The notes below the pieces were generated by a model that worked only from the letters and a program-made list of their open reading frames with translations, was not told where the DNA came from and did not search any database. This document shows positions 21,726-27,155 of a DNA stretch of 27,155 nt, one piece after another. Source of the DNA: an uncultured Blautia sp. (lineage in GTDB: Bacteria; Bacillota; Clostridia; Lachnospirales; Lachnospiraceae); NCBI RefSeq assembly GCF_934371575.1, contig NZ_CAKRNY010000048.1, positions 1 through 27,155 of the forward strand, given 5' to 3'. The translations under genes and the position numbers were made by a program. Position 1 is the first letter of the stretch. Each line of letters opens with the position of its first letter.

Positions 21726-22281
21726 GAGGACAATCGCTCTTACTACAGAACAATATAAAGAAATCATTCAGACCATGAGAGAAGGATTCTGCGGCTGCCG
21801 CCCAAATGAACGAATTGCAACCGCCCTTGTCTTAGAAGGAAACCTTGGGCTTAGAATATCTGATATTCTGAGCCTGCGGCTCTCCGATATTGTGAGGGAT
21901 GGTGACAGATACCGATTAGAGATAACAGAGCAGAAAACAAAAAAGAAACGAGTTTTTACAGTTCCCCTTGTCATTCAACAGTATATTGAAAATTACTGTC
22001 TTAGAAATGGGATAGGAAAAAATGAAAAAATTTTCGATCTGACCGAAAGGGCAATTAGTAAGCAGCTTGCCCTTGTCTGTGATTACCTTGGATTTGAGGG
22101 AATCGGAACCCACTCTTTCAGAAAGTGGTATGCAACGGAAATTTACAAAAATAATGGTTATGATATTACTTTAGTTCAACGGCTGCTTCAACATAGTTCT
22201 GCTGCCATTACACAGCGTTATATTGGAATTGAGCCACAGCGAATTGAAGAAGCCATAGAAGGACATGCACAGCTATTATAA
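21718..22281 (+). CDS. Minimal tyrosine recombinase (catalytic domain only)
   Basis: This 187-residue protein has the complete tyrosine recombinase catalytic set: Arg46 in GLRISDIL, a Lys in TEQKTKKKR (about 73), His132 and Arg135 in THSFRKWYAT, His159 in LLQHSS and Tyr168 in TQRYIG. The arm-binding and core-binding domains of ordinary integrases are missing; it starts almost directly at the catalytic fold. Such short enzymes usually invert or resolve DNA, or resolve plasmid multimers, rather than integrate. It closes the repressor-controlled operon and is followed by a terminator. The two long palindromes at 19301 and 23987 are conceivable substrates, but that is conjecture. Confidence 0.88.
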   Translation: MNKRTIALTTEQYKEIIQTMREGFCGCRPNERIATALVLEGNLGLRISDILSLRLSDIVRDGDRYRLEITEQKTKKKRVFTVPLVIQQYIENYCLRNGIGKNEKIFDLTERAISKQLALVCDYLGFEGIGTHSFRKWYATEIYKNNGYDITLVQRLLQHSSAAITQRYIGIEPQRIEEAIEGHAQLL

Positions 22282-22307
22282 AAGAGGAAGCGATTTGCTT
22301 CCTCTTT
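22281..22307. terminator. Terminator between the recombinase and the Big_2 gene
   Basis: The stem AAAGAGGAAGC / GCTTCCTCTTT (22281-22291 with 22297-22307) has a GATTT loop. The A and T ends supply U-runs in both directions, so it can serve both convergent genes. Confidence 0.75.
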
Positions 22308-22328
22308 CTAACTTGTGATTGTATCAAA

Positions 22329-23615
22329 TTAATATGGATTTGCTAAATAATACTTCTCAGATTCTATAGCCGTATTACAAATATTACCACCACGAATATT
22401 ATAAAAAATCATTTTCCCTCTTATTTTTTCTATGTTCGACTTCGCCATGTCTTTTGTCAAGAAATAGGGCAATCCCCCAGAATAAGCACCTCCATCTTCA
22501 AATAATATTGCAAAATCCCTACTCTTTCCAATGCACCTCCACCCTAATGAATATATAGGGTTTTCATACTTAAAATAATGTGTTAATTCACCCACTTTTT
22601 CATTTGTCCAGGAATCATAAATATCCTGTACCCAAAGCCTATTTGTCTCTCTTATATATTTTTCAACATTTTCTTTTTTAGACATATCAACTATCATAAA
22701 ATTTTCTTTTCCGCCCATTACTGTCAATTTGAATGATGCAGTCTTTTGGCTTCCATCTTTCGCAGATGCTGTAATTGTACAACTTCCTGCTTTTATAGCA
22801 GTTATTCTACCTTCATCATCAACTGTAGCTATTTGGGTATTACTACTTTTCCATGATAAGCTTTGATTAGTTGCATTACTAGGAACAATTGTTGGTGAAA
22901 ATTTTACTGTACCCAAATAAGGTCGAACCTCATCTACAAAAGGATAGAAAAATTCAAATTCATTTGTATTATCAATTATCGGATATGTTGACTCAAGAAA
23001 AATAGTATGATTATCAAAAACAAAATGCAGATCAGTTATTAATTGTTTGTTTTCAATATTGTTTGTTTTTACAGTTATCTTGCAAGTTGTCTTTTTACCA
23101 CTTCCATCTTTTGTTTTTACAGTTATCGTAGCAGTTCCATTTCCAACCGCTTTCACCACACCTTTTGAAGAAACCGTTGCTACTTTTTTATTACTACTTG
23201 TCCATGTTACCGTTTTATTATTAGCACTACTTGGAGAAACTGTTGCTTTTAAAGTAAGAGACTCCCCTTTTTTTAGAGTAGCAGACGTTTTATTCAATTT
23301 TACACTTGTTACTGGCTGCTTAACTGTCACTTTACAAGTAAGTTTTTTCTTTCCATATTTTGCAGTAATTACCGCAGTTCCTTTCTTTTTGGCTTTCACA
23401 ACGCCTTTGGAAGAAACGGTTGCTACACTTTTCTTACTACTTGTCCAAGTTATTTTTCCCTTGATTCCTGTCGCTTTCAGTGTGTAAGTTTTGCCTACGT
23501 TGATTGAAACGTTCTTTTTGTTCAGCTTTGCGGCATTTGCTGAAACCGGCATTGCAATCACGCTTAGTAGCAGACATACTAACAACATCATTGACAGTTT
23601 TTTGAATCTCTTCAT
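22329..23615 (-). CDS. Secreted protein with three Big_2 (bacterial Ig-like) domains
   Basis: This 428-residue protein has a signal peptide (about 1-28; MKRFKKLSMMLLVCLLLSVI, then an AMPVSANA cleavage region). It has three Big_2 domains at about 29-100, 101-186 and 225-300, each with the WTSSNKKVATVSSKGVVKA-type core and a TATITVK-type strand. A C-terminal part of about 120 residues (VEKYIRETNRLWVQDIYDSW, YNIRGGNICN) matches no family I know. No LPXTG, LysM or transmembrane anchor is seen, so it is probably secreted or loosely bound. TAGGAGG precedes the ATG. It faces the opposite way from the neighbouring element genes and has its own promoter, like cargo. Confidence 0.85.
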   Translation of the reverse strand: MKRFKKLSMMLLVCLLLSVIAMPVSANAAKLNKKNVSINVGKTYTLKATGIKGKITWTSSKKSVATVSSKGVVKAKKKGTAVITAKYGKKKLTCKVTVKQPVTSVKLNKTSATLKKGESLTLKATVSPSSANNKTVTWTSSNKKVATVSSKGVVKAVGNGTATITVKTKDGSGKKTTCKITVKTNNIENKQLITDLHFVFDNHTIFLESTYPIIDNTNEFEFFYPFVDEVRPYLGTVKFSPTIVPSNATNQSLSWKSSNTQIATVDDEGRITAIKAGSCTITASAKDGSQKTASFKLTVMGGKENFMIVDMSKKENVEKYIRETNRLWVQDIYDSWTNEKVGELTHYFKYENPIYSLGWRCIGKSRDFAILFEDGGAYSGGLPYFLTKDMAKSNIEKIRGKMIFYNIRGGNICNTAIESEKYYLANPY

Positions 23616-23645
23616 ACTGATTTCCTCCTAAATCTTTTTTCTTTA

Positions 23646-23674
23646 ATAGTACCATACTGTCCATTTTTTTACAA
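23646..23674 (-). promoter_or_regulatory. Candidate promoter of the Big_2 gene
   Basis: Minus-strand TTGTAA (23674-23669), a 17-bp spacer and TACTAT (23651-23646), with TGG before the -10 (extended -10), about 31 bp before the ATG. Confidence 0.5.
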
Positions 23675-23766
23675 TCCGCTTGTATTACAAATAGATATTT
23701 ATTCGTAATATATTAACCATTCATTCTAAACTCTATAATCAATTACAGATTAAGGAGTGATACAGA

Positions 23767-23949
23767 ATGAATAATGAACCTTTAGTAATAAAAAAACGTG
23801 GTGAAGATGGCAGCAGAGTTATTACCGTCAGATTAAAAGAGGATATTTTAGCGTCCTTAGATCAGCTTGCCGCAGACAGCAATTATTCACGAAATGAATT
23901 GATAAACATTATCTTGCGGCATGGGATAGAAAACATAAAGATTGAATGA
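23767..23949 (+). CDS. Ribbon-helix-helix (CopG/Arc-type) DNA-binding protein
   Basis: This 60-residue protein has an N-terminal strand (SRVITVRLKEDILASLDQLA, about 16-35) and the second helix SNYSRNELINIILRHGIEN (about 38-56), the ribbon-helix-helix fold. Such dimers act as repressors in plasmid copy control, toxin-antitoxin units or element regulation. No toxin gene follows; a terminator overlaps its stop codon, so it is monocistronic. AAGGAGTGAT is well placed before the ATG, with a TATAAT at about 23732. It is divergent from the Big_2 gene, so it may regulate it or itself. Confidence 0.8.
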   Translation: MNNEPLVIKKRGEDGSRVITVRLKEDILASLDQLAADSNYSRNELINIILRHGIENIKIE

Positions 23950-23971
23950 GAGCGGAAAACCGCTCTTTTTT
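23949..23971 (+). terminator. Terminator overlapping the ribbon-helix-helix stop codon
   Basis: The stem AGAGCGG / CCGCTCT (23949-23955 with 23960-23966) has an AAAA loop and is followed by Ts to 23971. Confidence 0.85.
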
Positions 23972-23986
23972 CTTTGCTGTTGGAAC

Positions 23987-24070
23987 ATCTATATTTTTTC
24001 CTTAAAGCTTTAGCAGAGAGAATATAGAAATATTATTTCTCCGCCAAACGTTTAAGGAAAAAATATAAAT
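23987..24070. repeat. Long palindrome 2, related to palindrome 1
   Basis: Arms of about 34 bp (from 23987 and up to 24070) pair with about seven mismatches around a 16-nt loop. The core TTCCTTAAA(G/C)(C/G)TTT(A/G)GC(A/G)GAGA is shared by all four arms of the two palindromes. Unlike palindrome 1, the outer ends are T-rich on the left and A-rich on the right, so it does not look like a terminator. Confidence 0.7.
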
Positions 24071-24071
24071 C

Positions 24072-24101
24072 TTGTCTTCTGCGCTCCTGAAATGATAGAA
24101 T
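24072..24101 (+). promoter_or_regulatory. Candidate promoter of the WYL gene
   Basis: TTGTCT (24072-24077), an 18-bp spacer and TAGAAT (24096-24101). Transcription would begin near 24108, which favours a start codon at 24129 over 24111. Confidence 0.5.
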
Positions 24102-24128
24102 AAAAGAAAAATGTTCGGGGTTATGATT

Positions 24129-25238
24129 ATGACAAAAGAATTAGAAGAAGGCTCTGGAAGGGGCAAAAAGCGCAACCAAAAGATGAAACCCTTTCTTGTG
24201 TATCAGTATCTTTTGAGACACACAGACGAAAACCACGCTATCACAGGTGAAGATATCTGCTCTGCTATGACTGATATTTATGATATTGAAGCAGAGCGAA
24301 GAGGAATTTACAGAGACATTGACGAGATCAATAAAGCGCTCATTGCTTTTGAAGAGGGAATTTCCATTGAGGAAGCTGCTGAATGGATTGAGGATGATGA
24401 AAGTCTGAAAAAAATTATTTTCGACAAGCACCAAAAGGGCTTCTGTCTGCGGCAACGGCATTATGATTATACAGATATTCAGCTTTTGGTTGAAAGTATC
24501 TATGCTTCTAAATACTTGTCAGAATCGCAGGCAGAGCGCTTAATAAAGGTGTTGTGTGAATTTGTCAGTGAGTTCCAAGAGAAGAAAATCCGTCACAATG
24601 CTATTTTAACAGATAGAGTAAAAACAAATAATTCTGGTGTTTTGAATAATATTGAAAAAATAGACGCCGCAATGAGCAAAGAGGACAAGCACGTTCCCGA
24701 AAAAATCAGCTTTAAATATTTGAAATATTCCATCAGCAATCTAAATCAGCAGGTAGAGCGGCGGCATGGCAGCAGGTATGAAGTCAGTCCCTATGCGCTT
24801 CTTATCAATGATGGCAATTATTACCTTTTGGCTTATAACGATTATGTAAAGGACTTGCGGACGTACCGTGTTGATAGAATGAAAGATGTAAAATTACTTG
24901 GTGTTGAACGAGAGGGAAAAGAAACCTTTAATAAAATTAATCTCAAAAATTATACACAGAGAGTTTTTTCTATGTTCGGCGGCGAACAGGAAAGAATTAC
25001 AATTCAATTTATCAATCCTCTCTTGGACACGGTCGTTGACAGATTTGGTAAAAAGGGAATGCTTTATAATGTGGTAGATGATAGACATTTCAGTATTACT
25101 GCGCCTATTGAGATCAGCGATCAGTTTTACGGTTGGGTTCTTGGCTTCGGAAATAAAGCAAAGATATTAAAGCCGCAGAAAGTAGTTGATGGATTTACGG
25201 CGTATTTGGACAAGGTTAAAAAGTTGTATGAAAGTTGA
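24129..25238 (+). CDS. WYL-domain transcriptional regulator
   Basis: With the ATG at 24129 it has 369 residues; in-frame ATGs at 24111 and 24123 are possible, but GGGG at 24117-24120 is best spaced for 24129. The N-terminal winged helix (about 15-95; KPFLVYQYLLRHTDENHAIT and RRGIYRDIDEINKAL) is followed by the WYL domain (about 195-275; YEVSPYALLINDGNYYLLAY then RTYRVDRMKDV) and a WCX-type C-terminal domain (about 285-369). WYL proteins sense nucleic acid or nucleotide ligands and often control prophage, defence or DNA-damage genes. It is last in the element, next to attR, and transcribed toward it. Its targets are unknown. Confidence 0.88.
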   Translation: MTKELEEGSGRGKKRNQKMKPFLVYQYLLRHTDENHAITGEDICSAMTDIYDIEAERRGIYRDIDEINKALIAFEEGISIEEAAEWIEDDESLKKIIFDKHQKGFCLRQRHYDYTDIQLLVESIYASKYLSESQAERLIKVLCEFVSEFQEKKIRHNAILTDRVKTNNSGVLNNIEKIDAAMSKEDKHVPEKISFKYLKYSISNLNQQVERRHGSRYEVSPYALLINDGNYYLLAYNDYVKDLRTYRVDRMKDVKLLGVEREGKETFNKINLKNYTQRVFSMFGGEQERITIQFINPLLDTVVDRFGKKGMLYNVVDDRHFSITAPIEISDQFYGWVLGFGNKAKILKPQKVVDGFTAYLDKVKKLYES

Positions 25239-25262
25239 TAAAAAGTTCATTACTTCTTACTT

Positions 25263-25327
25263 GAAAGTTGATTCTTACTTGTTTGGAAGTTGATTCTTAT
25301 TTGATAGGAAATTGATTCTTACTTAAT
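25263..25327 (+). repeat. Tandem ~22-bp repeats at the right end
   Basis: Three units, 25263-25284, 25285-25306 and 25307-25327, each read G(G/A)AA(G/A)TTGATTCTTA(C/T)TT. Partial copies lie at 25230 and 25328. The spacing of about two helical turns suggests cooperative protein binding, perhaps by an excisionase or integrase. Confidence 0.65.
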
Positions 25328-25356
25328 GGAAATTTGCAGCTTACCAGTCAAATAAT

Positions 25357-25376
25357 TTTACGAATTTTTTACGAAT
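25357..25376 (+). promoter_or_regulatory. Putative integrase arm sites, right end
   Basis: TTTACGAATT (25357-25366) and TTTACGAAT (25368-25376) lie 11 bp apart, the same pair and orientation as at 15600-15620. They sit about 100 bp inside attR. Confidence 0.6.
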
Positions 25377-25474
25377 AATACTTTATTTCTGCGGAAACGG
25401 AATTATTTTTATCAAAAAACAAGTGATTTCTGCCTAAAATAGACTCGAAATGAACTTCAAAATGCGTAGACGCT

Positions 25475-25575
25475 CGTTCGGGACGCAGAGGTCGTGGGTT
25501 CGAATCCCGTCACTTCGACTACTTGGCAGGGGCGCCGAAATTCTTGAGGAATCAAGGGTTTCGGTGTTTTTTTAT
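25475..25575 (+). repeat. attR: truncated tRNA-Pro 3' part plus terminator
   Basis: This copy begins at the anticodon stem and lacks the acceptor 5' strand and D arm, so it is not a tRNA gene, but it keeps the T arm, acceptor 3' strand and terminator. It differs from attL only at 25549. It marks the right junction. Confidence 0.92.
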
Positions 25576-25755
25576 GTTTAAATTTTCTTCTTTTTTCAAA
25601 AGCTATATTCTGTCTTAACTATTTAGGTATAGAAATATTTATTTTTTGTGCTAAAATATCTTTATCGGGCAGAGATGATTTTCCTCTCCCAGAGTTTGTT
25701 GAAACAAGCTCTAACACCAAAAGCAAAATACCATAAAAGTACCAGGAGGATGAAC
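25576..25755 (+). other. Leader region of the CAP-domain gene
   Basis: There is no gene here. TAAAAT near 25652 is a possible -10 without a good -35. GGGCAGAG / CTCTCCC (about 25667-25690) could form a hairpin in the leader. CAGGAGG precedes the ATG at 25756 by 6 nt. Confidence 0.4.
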
Positions 25756-27155
25756 ATGAAAAGAAAAAGAAATTTGTATCATTTATGGTTTTGTTTTGCC
25801 ATGCTTCTGTTTCTGGCGGTTCCTTTTAAAGTAAAGGCAGAAACTGCCACAACGCCAGTAAGCATTTCTGTACAATATGGACAGACAGAAGCACGAACAA
25901 TTCTGAATATGATCAATGAAATGCGTACAAGCAGCACAGACGCATGGTATTGGAAGCAAGACGATACAACAAAAACATATTGCACGAATCTGCAGCCATT
26001 GCAGTATGATTACGATCTGGAAAAAACAGCTATGCAAAGGGCCGCTGAAATTGCAATTATTTTTTCCCACACCCGTCCAAATAACAAAGACACCTTCTCC
26101 GCATTTTATGAAAATTCAGTATATTATACTTATGCAGGCGAAAATATAGCTGCGGGATATGGAACTGCTGACAGTGTCAACGACGGCTGGAGGGAAGATA
26201 ACGAGCTTTACGCCGGTCAGGGACACAGGCGAAATATGCTTAATTCTAAATTCAACTGTGTCGGAATCGGTCATGTATACTACAATGGCTTTCACTATTG
26301 GGTGGAAAATTTTGCATACAGAGATAAAGTTAATACCACCCCTGTAAGTGCAGACAACACAGAAACTACCCTTACAATTCCAGTTGCAACATCAAAAATT
26401 TCTAATTTTAATATTACTTTTGACAAAGATGAGTATTCTTTAAAAACAGGTGAAAGCACTTCCATTTCCGTATCAGATCCAGCGATTTCCGTTTTCGGAC
26501 ACTGGGGTTCCAGATTTGTTTTTGTGACTGATACCCCGGATTTAACAATTGCTGATTCGACAGTCGCTACCCTTTCGGGTACCATAACTGGAATTTCTGA
26601 AGGCGATACTACAATTAGTGCTTCTCTTTACGGTCTGACCGCGCACCAGACAGCTGCTGTCAAAGTACATAATTGTGAAAATCACTGGGACGATGGAAAA
26701 ATAACCACACCCCCCACCTGCACTAAAACTGGCGTAAAACAATACACCTGCACCATCTGCAGCGAGACTAAAACAGAAGAAATTGCTGCATTAGGTCACA
26801 ACTACAGTTCCGACTGGACTGTCGATACCGCTGCTGCCTGCGAAACAGTCGGCAGCAAGAGCCATCACTGCACACGCTGTGGCAGCAAAAAAGATGTAAC
26901 TGAAATTCCTGCTTCCGGTCATTCCTGGAATGATGGTGCAATTACCACAAAACCTACCTGCACCGATGAGGGTGTAAAAACCTTTACCTGCAATGCCTGT
27001 GGCAAAACAAGAACTGAGGCAGTCGCAGCTCTGGGCCACAACTACAGTTCCGACTGGACTGTTGATACCGCTGCTACTTGCGAAACAGTCGGCAGCAAGA
27101 GCCATCACTGCACACGCTGTGGCAGCAAAAAAGATGTAACTGAAATTCCTGCTTC
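25756..27155 (+). CDS. Secreted CAP-domain protein with Big_2-like and Cys-rich repeats (partial, runs off the window)
   Basis: The frame is open from the ATG at 25756 to the end (466 codons). A signal peptide spans about 1-28 (MLLFLAVPFKVKA). The CAP/SCP domain (about 45-190) has the cavity residues His105 in FSHTRPN, Glu129 in AGENIAAGYG, His157 in GQGHRRNML and Glu185 in YWVENFA. A Big_2-like segment (about 214-305; YSLKTGEST, STVATLSGTITGISEGDTTI) follows, then CxxC modules (TCTICSETKTEEIAALGH, HCTRCGSKKDVTEIPASGH) in an 80-residue repeat. The disulfide or metal role of the Cys pairs is unknown. It is the host gene next to tRNA-Pro before insertion, not obviously part of the element. Confidence 0.88.
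   Translation, partial: MKRKRNLYHLWFCFAMLLFLAVPFKVKAETATTPVSISVQYGQTEARTILNMINEMRTSSTDAWYWKQDDTTKTYCTNLQPLQYDYDLEKTAMQRAAEIAIIFSHTRPNNKDTFSAFYENSVYYTYAGENIAAGYGTADSVNDGWREDNELYAGQGHRRNMLNSKFNCVGIGHVYYNGFHYWVENFAYRDKVNTTPVSADNTETTLTIPVATSKISNFNITFDKDEYSLKTGESTSISVSDPAISVFGHWGSRFVFVTDTPDLTIADSTVATLSGTITGISEGDTTISASLYGLTAHQTAAVKVHNCENHWDDGKITTPPTCTKTGVKQYTCTICSETKTEEIAALGHNYSSDWTVDTAAACETVGSKSHHCTRCGSKKDVTEIPASGHSWNDGAITTKPTCTDEGVKTFTCNACGKTRTEAVAALGHNYSSDWTVDTAATCETVGSKSHHCTRCGSKKDVTEIPA
26797..27155 (+). repeat. 240-bp coding tandem repeat, second unit cut by the window edge
   Basis: The sequence from 26797 recurs from 27037 with only a few differences over the 119 bp visible. The unit encodes 80 residues holding two CxxC modules. 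The near identity of the DNA, including silent positions, indicates recent duplication or gene conversion. Confidence 0.85.

Larger units (their letters stand above)
15459..25575. mobile_element. 10-kb integrative element in tRNA-Pro(CGG), type unassigned
   Basis: The element is bounded by the 101-bp direct repeats (offset 10,016 bp), with a tyrosine integrase gene beside attL and matching arm-site candidates inside both ends. Its interior is more AT-rich in appearance than the flanks and almost all its genes are short and unrecognised, unlike the housekeeping genes to the left. It carries three regulators (Cro/CI-type, ribbon-helix-helix, WYL), a second recombinase and a secreted Big_2 protein. 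I find no relaxase, type IV secretion, replicase with a known motif, phage capsid or terminase gene. It might be a mobilizable island, a phage-satellite-like element or a decayed ICE; the sequence alone does not decide. Confidence 0.9.

Noticed and set aside
23767..23949. Toxin-antitoxin pair with the RHH protein as antitoxin
   Set aside because: A terminator overlaps its stop codon and no toxin-like gene adjoins on the same strand.
25475..25548. Second tRNA-Pro gene
   Set aside because: It lacks the 5' acceptor strand and D arm; it is the truncated attR copy.
15459..25575. Prophage
   Set aside because: No terminase, portal, capsid, tail, lysis or known phage replication gene could be recognised, and the size is too small for a complete phage.

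Overview
The window looks like chromosome from a spore-forming, low-GC Gram-positive of the Clostridia, most likely Lachnospiraceae. The signs are a large Alu-type SRP RNA, a YyaC spore protease, a split transketolase, Lachnospiraceae-type proteins (DUF5711-like, DUF6128-like), strong AGGAGG ribosome sites with occasional TTG/GTG starts, and TTGACA/TATAAT promoters. The genus cannot be fixed from the sequence. It divides into a conserved chromosomal part (1-15.5 kb), a 10-kb integrated mobile element (15.46-25.58 kb) and the start of a large secreted-protein gene (25.76 kb to the end).

Chromosomal part. The window opens on the first ~19 nt of a 16S rRNA gene (minus strand) with its leader and promoter. 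Beside it, a minus-strand cell-envelope group runs LysM protein -> DUF5711-like protein -> CvpA family protein and ends in a terminator. yyaC stands alone on the plus strand behind a candidate sigma-F promoter. A sugar-phosphate operon (transaldolase-like aldolase, transketolase N and C subunits) has its own promoter. Next on the minus strand come pfk -> dnaX -> ebfC -> recR -> lacI-type regulator, then, on the far side of the plus-strand SRP RNA gene, yqeY and tadA. The order tadA / SRP RNA / dnaX / ebfC / recR recalls Bacillus, but pfk and yqeY are interposed and the SRP RNA gene points the other way. A ~200-bp non-coding element with terminal inverted repeats (MITE-like, or a structured RNA repeat) sits upstream of tadA. 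A hypothetical protein with a Glu/Pro-rich repeat precedes a tRNA-Pro(CGG) gene.

Mobile element. The 3' part of tRNA-Pro plus its terminator (101 bp) is repeated 10,016 bp downstream with one mismatch, which defines attL and attR. A tyrosine integrase gene lies just inside attL. Paired TTTACGAAT boxes 11 bp apart lie inside both ends and are probable integrase arm sites. The cargo includes three small genes behind near-identical promoters carrying TAAAATGACTCA (two encode paralogous KGLTY proteins); a 258-aa protein with possible HTH segments; two tandemly duplicated ~80-aa genes; a Cro/CI-type repressor facing four dyad operators; a rightward operon ending in a second, minimal tyrosine recombinase; a secreted Big_2 protein; a ribbon-helix-helix protein; and a WYL regulator. 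Two long related palindromes flank the central 4.7 kb. I see no relaxase, coupling ATPase, obvious replicase, phage structural gene or resistance gene, so this appears to be a compact, heavily regulated integrative element of unassigned type that probably depends on a helper.

After attR, an open reading frame running off the window encodes a secreted CAP-domain protein with a Big_2-like segment and 80-residue Cys-rich repeats.
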